NCBI RefSeq assembly: GCF_014850975.1
Contig: NZ_JACXST010000001.1
Coordinates: 744,001 to 808,000 of the forward strand
Reading direction: 5' to 3'
Origin: Methylomonas fluvii
Lineage (GTDB): Bacteria; Pseudomonadota; Gammaproteobacteria; Methylococcales; Methylomonadaceae
Length of the DNA: 64,000 nt
Shown: positions 28,044 through 35,887 of the stretch, piece after piece
How positions within the stretch are numbered: position 1 is the stretch's first letter
Layout of the letters: each line of letters starts with the position of its first letter
Made by a program: the position numbers and the translations under genes
Notes under the pieces: generated by a model
Database searches by the model: none
The model's input: only the letters and a program-made list of their open reading frames with translations
Told to the model about the DNA's origin: nothing

Positions 28044-28106
28044 CAATCATAAAACCCGCCAGATCTTCCAATTGAAACGGCCACTAGTCCCGATGCAAAA
28101 CCAGCC
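28044..28106 (+). repeat. Degenerate IS21-type terminal repeat array
   Basis: Three units of about 21 bases (AATCATAAAACCCGCCAG, TTCCAATTGAAACGGCCAC and TCCCGATGCAAAACCAGCCA) fit the consensus ATTCCGATnnnAAACCGCCAC found at both ends of the transposon at 29460-44305, in the orientation of its left end. It is probably the solo remnant of another such element. The rest of 28107-28377 shows no gene. Confidence 0.5.
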
Positions 28107-28377
28107 AAATCCAAAATGACTTAGTTCGCCCAAAACCTTCTAACAACAATCTTACGAAAATTGAGTTAAGCAAGGAAAACTATCACACAGAACCTAGCGT
28201 TTAGTTATTCCTTCAGCAATCTTGCATACACGTTGTAATGATTCATTTTTATGTGTTAGCCTGGCAAAATGTCAGGAGGACTAGATTGAGCTTTTGATGA
28301 CTTTTTGCAGATGTTCCTGGATGCTCAAAGAATCAAGGCATTGATTAACAACGCAGCCTTTATATTAAATATTATAT

Positions 28378-29367
28378 ATGCTTGGATTTATCGATTTGTT
28401 CTGTGGGGGAGGCTTTGGCGCTCGAGGCGCTGTATTCGGTGGAGGCAAACCATTGCTGGCCGTCGATGCATGGGATCTTGCAACGGAAACCTATAAAGCA
28501 AACTTCCCTGAAGCCACTGTGATACAGAAAAAAATTGAGGAAATAGACCCGTTTCAATACAGAAGCAAATTTCGTCCCGATGTTTTATTGACATCGCCTG
28601 AATGTACTGCTCATTCCATAGCTCGCGGAGCAAAACCCGGAAATGAAAAAAGCCGCGAAACAGCGATAAGCATATTCCCATGGATAGATGCGTTCAATCC
28701 ACGGTGGGTCATTGTCGAAAATGTAAACCGAATGAAGCAATGGGAACGGCATGAGGAACTGATTACCACTCTGGAAAGATATGGTTATACTGTAAGTCAG
28801 CTACTTTTAAATGCGTCAGAATTTGGCACTCCACAGTCCAGAAAACGGCTTTTTCTTATCTGCGATAGAGACGGAGCAACCATCACCAAAGAAACACTTT
28901 TGGCATCGCATCAAAAGACTCAGAAAAATGCCAAATCAATCATTGATTGGAGCGGTCAATACAAAAGCACCCCTCTCTATAAACCTGGACGCGCACAATC
29001 CACAGTAGAGCGGGCCGAACGCGCAATTGCTTCGCTGGGAAAAAATATACCATTTCTGATCGTTTATTACGGATCAGATTATGCGGGCGGATGGCAGACA
29101 TTGGATGCCCCGCTGCGTACCGTCACAACTATTGATCGATTTGGCTTGGTGACTTGGGACAAAGGCGAGCCTATGTTGCGCATGCTACAACCACCCGAAT
29201 TGCTCAAGGCAATGGGGGCTGGCAGCAGTCACCAGCTTCCGGCTGGCAACAGAAGGGATAAAGTTAAACTATGTGGCAATGGTGTCTGCTCACCAGTTAT
29301 GGAAGTCATTTTCGGTGAAATAAACCGGATTATGCAGTCAGAACACAGTCTTGCTATCGCTGTCTGA
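28378..29367 (+). CDS. DNA (cytosine-5) methyltransferase
   Basis: A 329-residue C5-MTase that moves a methyl group from S-adenosylmethionine to cytosine. Motif I is FIDLFCGGGFGARG (residues 4-17), the catalytic loop is TSPECTAHS with Cys76, motif VI is WVIVENVNR, motif VIII is GTPQSRKRLF and motif X is KLCGNGVCSPV. The catalytic motif reads SPEC instead of the usual PPC, a variant seen in some orphan and phage enzymes. The target sequence cannot be predicted. It follows the XRE gene and converges on vsr, which repairs T:G mismatches arising from 5-methylcytosine. Confidence 0.9.
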   Translation: MLGFIDLFCGGGFGARGAVFGGGKPLLAVDAWDLATETYKANFPEATVIQKKIEEIDPFQYRSKFRPDVLLTSPECTAHSIARGAKPGNEKSRETAISIFPWIDAFNPRWVIVENVNRMKQWERHEELITTLERYGYTVSQLLLNASEFGTPQSRKRLFLICDRDGATITKETLLASHQKTQKNAKSIIDWSGQYKSTPLYKPGRAQSTVERAERAIASLGKNIPFLIVYYGSDYAGGWQTLDAPLRTVTTIDRFGLVTWDKGEPMLRMLQPPELLKAMGAGSSHQLPAGNRRDKVKLCGNGVCSPVMEVIFGEINRIMQSEHSLAIAV

Positions 29368-29385
29368 ATTCAAACGATCCTAACA

Positions 29386-29459
29386 TTAGCGGGGCGATTC
29401 TCGAAATTCCTGTGAAACCCGCTCTACACACTCAGATAATCCGGTTTTGATCTCATGCT
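29386..29459 (-). pseudogene. vsr: 3' end of vsr, cut off by transposon insertion
   Basis: On the minus strand the codons read GAG CAT GAG and then IKTGLSECVERVSQEF before the TAA at 29386-29388. The 5' part of the gene ends in RFWEHE at the other end of the transposon (44306-44313), and both sides carry CTCATGCT. Joining them at that duplicate, with one base restored near 44356, gives a 137-residue Vsr, the normal size. The 64-residue frame that runs from here into the transposon is artificial. Confidence 0.9.
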
Positions 29460-29580
29460 TGCATATTCCACCCCAAACCCACCACCCATTCCGATTGAAA
29501 ACAGCCACGTGTTCCGATTGATTGTCGGCCACCGATTCCAATCGCAAAACCGCCACTCGTTCCGATAAAAAACCCGCCAC
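29460..29580 (+). repeat. Terminal repeat array, istB side
   Basis: Five tandem units, each starting with ATTCC or GTTCC and ending in CCAC, for example ATTCCAATCGCAAAACCGCCAC. IS21-family ends carry such multiple transposase-binding repeats. Confidence 0.75.
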
Positions 29581-29617
29581 GGGACGGGTTCTATTTTGCT
29601 GCCTGAATTCGGCGGGA

Positions 29618-30373
29618 TTATTCTTTCACCTCCGAGTTTTGCGCACGCCGTTTCCGCATCGAGCTACCCTTGAGTTCGATGCGGTGGGCGCCGCTGACCA
29701 AACGATCCAGGATCGCATCGGCTAGGGTAGAATTACCGCCACTCAAGTAGTCATGCCAACGATCCACCGGCAATTGACTGGTCACCAGCGTCGACCGAAT
29801 GCCGGTTCGCTGCTCGATGACTTCCAGTAAATCACTGCGACCGATGGCGTTCATCGCAGCGATGCCAAAGTCGTCCAGAATCAGCAAATCCGCTTTGGCC
29901 AGTTGATTCAGCCGCTTGCGAAAACTACCGTCGCCGTGGGCGATAGCCAGGTCTTCCAGCAGCAATGGCAAACGATGGAATATTACCGTCAAGCCCAGTC
30001 GGCAGGCCCGATTACCCAAGGCGCAGCCCAACCAGGTTTTACCGGTTCCGGTCGGGCCGGTCATCAGCAGGTTAGCGCCCTGCCGAACCCACTGGCACTG
30101 CGCGAGCGAAGCCATTAAACTGCGCTCCAGTCCGCGTTCCGGTACATAATCAATGTCTTCGACACAGCCGCTTTCCCGAAATTTGGCCGCTTTCAATAAG
30201 CGTTGCAGGCGACGATTTTCCCGATAGGTCATTTCCTGGTCGACCAAAAGGCCGAAACGTTCCTCGAACGCTAAGTGATGGGCAGACGGGTTGCTCAATT
30301 GATCCTCGAAACCCTTGGCAAGACCGGATAATTTCATTTCATGCAATTTGCGTAATGTTTCCTGACTTAACAT
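29618..30373 (-). CDS. istB: IstB, IS21-family transposition helper ATPase
   Basis: A 251-residue AAA+ ATPase starting at MLSQETLRKLHEMKL (ATG at 30371-30373; a slightly longer frame adds five residues). Walker A is MTGPTGTGKTWLG near residue 105 and Walker B is ADLLILDDFG near residue 162, followed by TSQLPVDRWH and the IstB end AHRIELKGSSMRK. IstB loads DNA and controls target choice for IstA. The frame is intact even though the adjacent istA is broken, so the element cannot move without help. Confidence 0.93.
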   Translation of the reverse strand: MLSQETLRKLHEMKLSGLAKGFEDQLSNPSAHHLAFEERFGLLVDQEMTYRENRRLQRLLKAAKFRESGCVEDIDYVPERGLERSLMASLAQCQWVRQGANLLMTGPTGTGKTWLGCALGNRACRLGLTVIFHRLPLLLEDLAIAHGDGSFRKRLNQLAKADLLILDDFGIAAMNAIGRSDLLEVIEQRTGIRSTLVTSQLPVDRWHDYLSGGNSTLADAILDRLVSGAHRIELKGSSMRKRRAQNSEVKE

Positions 30374-30384
30374 GTTTCTGGACC

Positions 30385-31922
30385 TCAATGATAGTGATGG
30401 GGACCGCGAACATTGTCATGCTCGAAGTTGACTTCCTGGCGTTGTTCTTCGGCCGATACCACCCGGTCCAATTGATTGCGCAGAATAGATCGCACGTTAC
30501 TGACCGACGTGGCGCCGATTTCAATCGCTCGCTGGCAAGCAGGATTAAGCCGGTCCTCGCCAAATTCTTTTGCCAGCCCTTTCAGCATGTTGTGCAAGCG
30601 ATAGCCCTGTTCGTGGGTTTTGGTGTCGTTCAGAAGTTGAGCCATAAATTGCCGCACATGGTTTCCGACTTGCTCGGCCCAGGCCAGTGCTTAGTCGGGT
30701 TGCCACAAACCGTAATAACGGTGCGCGGCTTCCATATGCTCAGGCACGGTAACTTTAGCGATACCAAACTGCCGCGCATGGCTGGCTACCCTCCGACCCC
30801 GAGACAGCACCTCCAGTGTCGACGCGGTAATTCGTAACTCGATTCCCTGTTTTTTGTATTGATACGGTACGCTGTAATAACAGCCGTCGAATTCGACGTG
30901 GTAATCAAGGCCGACCCGCGCTTTATGAAATTCCGCGTATTGATAAGGCGAGACCGGTAACGGCTGCATGGCCGGACGCTCGAGGGTTTCGAACGCTTCC
31001 CGCCGGCAGCCGGGCAGTTTTTGAAACGGCCGGTTATTCAAATCCACCAACAATTCGGCAATGGCCTGATTCACCTCGGCCAGACTATGAAACACCCGCT
31101 TGCGCAGCCGAAACAGAATCCAGCGTTCCACGATCAGCACGCCGTTTTCGGCTTTGGCTTTATCCTTGGGTTTGTAGGGACGTGCCGGCGAAATCACGGT
31201 GCCATAGTGGCCAAATTTTGGTAGGTGGCATTGACAACCGGTTCCCGTCGGCTGGCTTTATTGACGGCCGACTTGAGGTTATCGCACACCACCGCGGCCG
31301 GGACCGAACCGAAAAACTCGAACATCCGGACATGGGCGGCAATCCAATTCGGCAAACTCTGCGACAGATGTCCCTCGGCATAGGTATAACAGGAGGCACC
31401 CAGCACGCCGACAAAGATTTGCACCTGGCGAACAAAGCCGCTGACCCGGTCTGTCAGCGGTAAAGTCGGGCCTGCGTAATCCACAAATACTTTCTCGCCG
31501 GCGATGTGGATTTGCCGCATGGAGCGTTTCAATGTCTCCATGAACTCCTGATGGCGAAGGCAGAACATGCTGTACCCCAGACCACCAGGGTATTCGGTCA
31601 GATATTCCGTATGCAACACCATCAAGGTGGCACCTTTGCGTTTCAAGTCTTGATGAATCTTGGCCCAATCCGGTTCCGGCTTACGTCCGGTTTTGGTGGC
31701 AATCGCGAGGGGAAATAAGCGTTGTTCCAATGTGTTGTCGTCGATGTCCTCGGCAATCGGCCAACCGATACCGGCTGCCGCCGAGCGGGTCAAATAATCG
31801 GCGACGGCGTCTCGGGATAAGCCAAGACTACCAGCAATCTGCCGACGGCTGAGCTTCGATTCATAATGCAGGCGTAATACCTGGCGGATTTTTCTCATAG
31901 CAATTCTCCTGTTGGCCATCAT
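30385..31922 (-). pseudogene. istA: istA transposase, broken by a frameshift and a stop codon
   Basis: The frame from ATG 31920-31922 has the HTH (LSRRQIAGSLGLSRDAVADY), the integrase-core start VFVDYAGPTLPLTD and AVVCDNLKSAV, and then ends in NLATMAP. Shifting by one base at about 31205 restores the expected [21 protein letters not shown] and continues to GLWQPD, where a TAA (about 30691) interrupts. The same frame resumes as ALAWAEQVG and runs to 30385. A base lost from a CCC run explains the shift; the TAA is a separate lesion. No active IstA can be made. Confidence 0.88.
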
Positions 31923-32158
31923 TAGACCTTGTTGGCATCAACCAACGTTTTGCTCCAGTGGGGGTTAGATACCGGCGCGTTGCAGCCTCGCAGCGCAAGT
32001 GGCAGCGATAAAAAAGCATGTAGGCAGGCCGCCCGTACTTGACAGACGGGCAAGGGAATCGCAGAATTGACATTGAAGGCACACTTCAAAATGCAGTTCC
32101 GCGAAGCCTCTGGAGCGTTAACTCCAGGGGCTTTGCTATTCCTGGCCTGGTAATACGG
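31922..32158 (-). pseudogene. Phage Ash-like open frame without start codon
   Basis: A 79-codon minus-strand frame, open from a TGA at 32159-32161 to the TAA at 31922-31924. It reads NSKAPGVNAPEASRNCILK, then NVNSAIPLPVCQVRAACLH, ending near LVDANKV. This resembles the Ash-type frames found in immunity regions of P4-like and Mu-like prophages. The DNA also forms a hairpin at 32109-32126. The stop overlaps the istA start. I rely on remembered similarity, so the label is tentative. Confidence 0.35.
32109..32126. terminator. Stem-loop in the Ash-like region
   Basis: CTGGAG-CGTTAA-CTCCAG is a 6-bp stem extended by partial pairing of CCT and GGG outside it. It lies downstream of the Ner-like gene on the minus strand and could terminate or attenuate that transcript. 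Confidence 0.45.
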
Positions 32159-32173
32159 TCAGCAAGTGTTAAG

Positions 32174-32458
32174 TCATGTTTTTTCTCCTGTTATCGATTC
32201 GGCTTTGATTTTGGTGCGATGCGATGACGGCCCTCTCGGCTTGAAGCTGTAGCGCCCGGGCCAAATTTCATCAACCTTGCATTCCAACAGACCGGCAATA
32301 TGGCGGGCAATCTCGTAGGCCGTAATCCGGTCATGAATCACGTTATTCACCACACCGCCCGACACGCCCAATTCGCGGGCAATTTGCGCTTGGCTTTTAC
32401 CCAGGCGTTGCGGGCGGTAAATGATTTCAATGGCGTCCATCATAGCTACAGGTGACAT
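32174..32458 (-). CDS. Ner/Nlp-like DNA-binding protein
   Basis: A 94-residue protein taken from the ATG encoding MSPVAMMDAIEIIYR; a frame to 32500 adds 14 residues. Residues 10-60 form a helix-turn-helix (LGKSQAQIARELGVSGGVVN). The segment ITAYEIARHIAGLL, then VDEIWPGRY, is the hallmark of Mu Ner and host Nlp/SfsB. In Mu, Ner is made early and represses the divergent repressor promoter. Here the gene is divergent from an XRE-type repressor 82 bases away, the same arrangement. Confidence 0.75.
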   Translation of the reverse strand: MSPVAMMDAIEIIYRPQRLGKSQAQIARELGVSGGVVNNVIHDRITAYEIARHIAGLLECKVDEIWPGRYSFKPRGPSSHRTKIKAESITGEKT

Positions 32459-32540
32459 CGTATCGGGCGGAGAGTAATCTATCTTTACACAGAACAGCAT
32501 TATATCAATACAATAGAGACAATTTGCAATACAAAAGAGA

Positions 32541-33194
32541 ATGATTGAGCATGCCCTCCCCCAAAACTCCAGCCTCGGCCTTGATGGCTTCCCGGCGCGA
32601 CTGAATCAACTGATTGTGCAAACTGCGCTTAGCCAAGCAGAATTTGCCCGGCAAATCCGCATCTCTCCGGGTTTTTTAAGCGACGTGATCAAAGGCCGAA
32701 AAAAACCGGGTACGGACTTTCTCTACGGCATTCGTAGTGTTTTCGGCGCCTCAATCGATTGGCTGCTCACCGGCGAAGGTACGATGTTTGGGCGTAACGA
32801 TATCGATCTGGATTTACTGAGGAACATCGAGCTCTATATCGCCGTCGCTCGCTCGGCGGTCGTGGATAATGACCCAACCGCCAAAGCGCTGCTACTGCTT
32901 TGCCAAGCCGGGCACATACAAGAGGCTCTGGCCGATCCTGCTTTAAATGACTTTCTGGAACGCATCGCGCCCCACAGCGACCTCAATTTGGCGGCGGAAC
33001 TCTACAACAGCCATCTCTGGTACCACGACCCCGCATTCCGTCGGCGCAACCTGCTCGCCTCCGCCCAAGCCCACTTCGAAGCTCAAAAGCCGCACGACAA
33101 ACGGGCCGCGTTTGCCAATACACCCAGCGCTCCGATTCAAATCAATTTTGGCGGTTCGCAACGTAACTCCGGCCGTGACTACTACGAAAAATAA
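32541..33194 (+). CDS. XRE-type phage-repressor-like protein with C-terminal QRN-GRDYYE tail
   Basis: A 217-residue protein. Residues 15-75 are a helix-turn-helix (LSQAEFARQIRISPGFLSDV) followed by IDWLLTGEGTMF, typical of phage repressors. Residues 85-185 are helical and unassigned. The last 20 residues contain INFGGSQRNSGRDYYEK, and almost the same motif opens the next two genes. It is divergent from the Ner-like gene and probably represses that promoter. The shared tail suggests the repressor contacts the membrane proteins encoded downstream; this is inference. Confidence 0.75.
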   Translation: MIEHALPQNSSLGLDGFPARLNQLIVQTALSQAEFARQIRISPGFLSDVIKGRKKPGTDFLYGIRSVFGASIDWLLTGEGTMFGRNDIDLDLLRNIELYIAVARSAVVDNDPTAKALLLLCQAGHIQEALADPALNDFLERIAPHSDLNLAAELYNSHLWYHDPAFRRRNLLASAQAHFEAQKPHDKRAAFANTPSAPIQINFGGSQRNSGRDYYEK

Positions 33195-33224
33195 GTGCTC
33201 GAAACCGCCGGAGATGACCAAGCG

Positions 33225-34130
33225 ATGAACCAGGAGCAGGAGCAAAACGCCAACCCAAACCCAAACAACAACCAAACCGGCACTCACCTCAACATTGATG
33301 GCATTCAACGCAATGCCGGCCGAGATTACTACGAACTCATTGCCATAAGTTCGATTAAAACCCTGCTGACGTGCGCCCCAAAAGCCCAGCTTGCGCTGAA
33401 AATCTTGGAAACGGAGCGTCAGCGGAGTGAAGATTTTTAGTCCCCGATAGCCGTAGCGCCGGGCGGGTTTTCGCAGCGAAGCGGAGAAAACCTGCAAGGC
33501 ATCGCGACACGGCGTCAAGTCATGCGAGAGCCTAAGTTTCGACCCCTTGTTGGATCGGAACGAGGTGACGCGGACGAATCGGGGCCGCCGCAGGCATGAA
33601 CTGCCAGCAAATTTTTCGCGCTGAAATCGGATGGGACCCATTTCAGCTTTACCGAAAAATGCTGGCGCTCTTGATCGAATAGCGTTGGATAACTCGAGAA
33701 TGTTCAAATACCGGTTTGGTTTGGTTTCGAAACGTCTCGAACCATTCGGCGGCAGATTCTGGCGATCCAGAGTCGTTACGACTTTACCGACAAACAAATG
33801 CGCGGATTCCGTGTATCGGGCACCTTAAAGATCACCCCCGAAGAAGTCAAACTGGCGCCCAGTCGGCGGGCGTTGGTCGTCGGCTGGGCGCAGGTCTGGA
33901 TGCTCAGCCTCTACTGCGTGGCAATGTTATACCTCGTGGGTTATTCGCTTCCGCCTACGCCGAAACAGCTACAAGCTCTGGTGCTGCTCTGCGGATTCTG
34001 GCTGATCATAGCCTGGATGCTTAACAAGCTCTACATCGCGTCCTGGTACATCGCCAAACAAGCCGGCGTCCCGTCGACGCAACCAGCCCGTTGCAGCCCA
34101 AGCTCATTTCGAAACCCAAACACCCCATGA
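33225..34130 (+). pseudogene. Membrane protein of the QRN-GRDYYE family, disrupted copy
   Basis: It starts at ATG 33225 after CCGGAGATGACC and has LNIDGIQRNAGRDYYELI near residue 27. The frame reaches AQL at 33392, where a 280-base insertion begins. After the insertion DRIALDNSRMFKYRFG resumes in another frame. A second shift near 33722 leads to RYDFTDKQMRGFRVSGTLKI and two hydrophobic segments (WMLSLYCVAMLYLVGY and LVLLCGFWLIIAWML), ending at 34130. Every part aligns with the intact gene at 34181, so this is a tandem duplicate broken twice. Confidence 0.85.
33393..33672 (+). mobile_element. 280-bp structured insertion inside the disrupted copy
   Basis: Bounded by CTT on both sides and absent from the intact paralogue. 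It contains several hairpins, including GGGTTTTC / GAAAACC near 33467-33494, the stretch CAAGTCATGCGAGAGCCTAA near 33520, and near the right end GCTGAAAT / ATTTCAGC (33620-33647). The compact stems plus terminal hairpin recall IS200/IS605-type ends with an omega (HEARO-like) RNA, but without a protein gene. A related 75-base stretch occurs near 23490-23570. The identification is uncertain; the insertion itself is clear. Confidence 0.5.
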
Positions 34131-34180
34131 CTAAAAGGGCTCAAAAATAAGGTCTCAATACCATCGGAGAGGACGACGTC

Positions 34181-34765
34181 ATGAACAGACAACCAGATCA
34201 AAACCACAACAGCACCCAACTCAATTTCGGCGGCATTCAACGCAACGCCAGCCGCGACTACTACGAGTATTTAGTGGCAAGCTCCCTCAAATTGCTGTTG
34301 GCGTGGACACCAACGGCGGAGCTTGACCGCAGAGCACTGGATAATCCTAAGCTATTCAAGTGCCGTTTCGGGTTTGCACCACCGACCATCATCCGCGAAC
34401 AGGTCATTGCTATTCGCCGGCACTACGATTTCACGGATCAGCAAATCCGCTGGCTACGCTACTCAGGCTTGTTGAAAATCAGCGCCAAGGAAGCCAAGCT
34501 AGCGCCCAGTCAACTGATATTCATGGCAGGATGGCTGCAATTGATCGTCGTGAGCCTGGTTTGCTCCTCCATGTTGTTTCAAATTACTTACCCCATCGCC
34601 ATCGTTCCCGCCTGGAAACAAATGGCAGGATACCTATTCATTTGCGGATATTGGATGATGATGGCCTGGCCGCTAGGCAAGCTCTATCTGGAGCCGTGGT
34701 ACGTGCTGAAACGCGCCGGTGTGATTAAGCCGACCGGGTTTAACGGCAAGCCAACGGCGATCTAA
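34181..34765 (+). CDS. Membrane protein with N-terminal QRN-SRDYYE motif
   Basis: A 194-residue protein beginning at ATG 34181 behind TCGGAGAGGACGACGTC. Residues 1-14 are polar and Asn/Gln-rich, residues 15-28 hold LNFGGIQRNASRDYYEY, and residues 30-110 are a charged helical region (HYDFTDQQIRWLRYSG). Two hydrophobic hairpin segments follow (LQLIVVSLVCSSMLF and AGYLFICGYWMMMAWPL), so the N-terminus is probably cytoplasmic. No family recognised. The motif is shared with the end of the repressor-like protein at 32541 and with the disrupted copy just upstream. Confidence 0.7.
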   Translation: MNRQPDQNHNSTQLNFGGIQRNASRDYYEYLVASSLKLLLAWTPTAELDRRALDNPKLFKCRFGFAPPTIIREQVIAIRRHYDFTDQQIRWLRYSGLLKISAKEAKLAPSQLIFMAGWLQLIVVSLVCSSMLFQITYPIAIVPAWKQMAGYLFICGYWMMMAWPLGKLYLEPWYVLKRAGVIKPTGFNGKPTAI

Positions 34766-35039
34766 ACAAAGTGAACAGCCGAATCCAGCCGCAGGTTGGA
34801 CTTTAGGACAATTATGATCGAAAAACGAATTGCGATAATACGCTAACGCCAATGATTATTAGCGTGATCGAAAAATCATGACATCAACGGGCAAGCCACC
34901 TATTTCAGCGACTAACCAAATAGAACGAATGGAATCGATAAACCACAGGGGAAGTTCCGCCTGGCTACGCAACCACCACTTACGGCATCGGCCCGCATTC
35001 GCCGGCCCGCACCAATGGCGAAACCTGAACCCAATCGTT
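34766..35039. other. Non-coding stretch with small inverted repeat
   Basis: ACGCTAA / TTAGCGT (about 34840-34865) forms a hairpin flanked by two direct copies of TGATCGAAAAA. No gene recognised; it separates the QRN-GRDYYE group from the RTX region. Confidence 0.45.
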
Positions 35040-35366
35040 ATCGGCATAATGCCGGGAGCGGCCGGCGAAAAGCTGGGAGGCGTCAATCTGGCGCAACGCC
35101 TGACCGATCTCGCCGCAGCCACGACCCGCGACGCCCAGCAAGCCCAGGTCGATCCTATCCTGAAGGCTTGGTCGGAACCCGCTGCAGCCCTCCACCTTTA
35201 ACGGCGCCTATGCCGGCCACGCCTTGACGGTCAATGGCCTGCCTGCGGCCGGACCACAAGCGTCGGAAAACATAATCTCGCTGCTGGAACGCTTCAACGG
35301 CCACACGTTCAATACCTTACTGGCCGTATCAGCGGCAAATGATACAAGTTGGAGGTTAGCAGCATG
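35040..35366 (+). pseudogene. Remnant of an RTX-type protein gene
   Basis: One frame reads AQRLTDLAAATTRDAQQAQV then ILKAWSE and stops. Another frame continues with TFNGAYAGHALTVNGLP, ENIISLLERFNGHTFNTL and a TGA overlapping the ATG at 35364. LERFNGHTFNTL matches [12 protein letters not shown] in the intact RTX protein downstream. These are therefore pieces of a related central region, frameshifted near 35190 and lacking both ends. They suggest that a second RTX gene was lost by deletion. Confidence 0.65.
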
Positions 35367-35435
35367 AATACCACAATGATTTTTAACTTTAAACAACCTT
35401 ACTTACCGAGTCATCAAGACAATCAGGAGAATAAC

Positions 35436-35870
35436 ATGGCTTTTGTGAACGAGACCTTGACCGAGCAAGATAAAGCTTGGTTTGCAAGTTTTAATTTTCA
35501 ATCTGAGTTTTCCAGAGAGCCTGTTCCCGTGCCTAGAAAATGGACCATTGATCATGAAAACGAAGCCGTGTTGATTGTGTTGGAAGGCCAAGGTGCCGAT
35601 GGCTATGATGTGCCGCCGCTGTTTCTAACGCTCATTTGGAAAGGAACTGTAGTAAAAATAGAGGCTTATAACAAAGGCACTGGCAATTTTAAAACTGGGA
35701 CGGAAGAGTGGTGGCGAGTCACGGAAATCCGATGCCCCAAAATACTCGAAGTTGAAAGTAGTACGGTACTGCAGTTGATTCAAGAAGGTCTAGATGCGTT
35801 GGGAAGCGGCCATAGGCGTGACGTTGTTAAAGCCGTACATATTCAGTTACCCACCCCCAAATTTGCGTAA
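35436..35870 (+). CDS. Small protein encoded before the RTX gene, function unknown
   Basis: A 144-residue protein from the ATG at 35436 behind CAGGAGAATAAC; upstream in-frame ATGs at 35364 and 35376 lack such a site. It is soluble, mixed alpha/beta, with [20 protein letters not shown] and [18 protein letters not shown]. No signal peptide or catalytic motif. It ends 17 bases before the RTX gene, so the two are probably coexpressed. It could be an immunity protein, a chaperone or a secreted partner; nothing in the sequence decides this. Confidence 0.65.
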   Translation: MAFVNETLTEQDKAWFASFNFQSEFSREPVPVPRKWTIDHENEAVLIVLEGQGADGYDVPPLFLTLIWKGTVVKIEAYNKGTGNFKTGTEEWWRVTEIRCPKILEVESSTVLQLIQEGLDALGSGHRRDVVKAVHIQLPTPKFA

Positions 35871-35887
35871 TCAAGGAAAGATTCATC

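Noticed and set aside
29386-29580. 64-codon frame as an independent small gene
   Set aside because: Its C-terminal part is the end of vsr and its N-terminal part is transposon terminal repeats.
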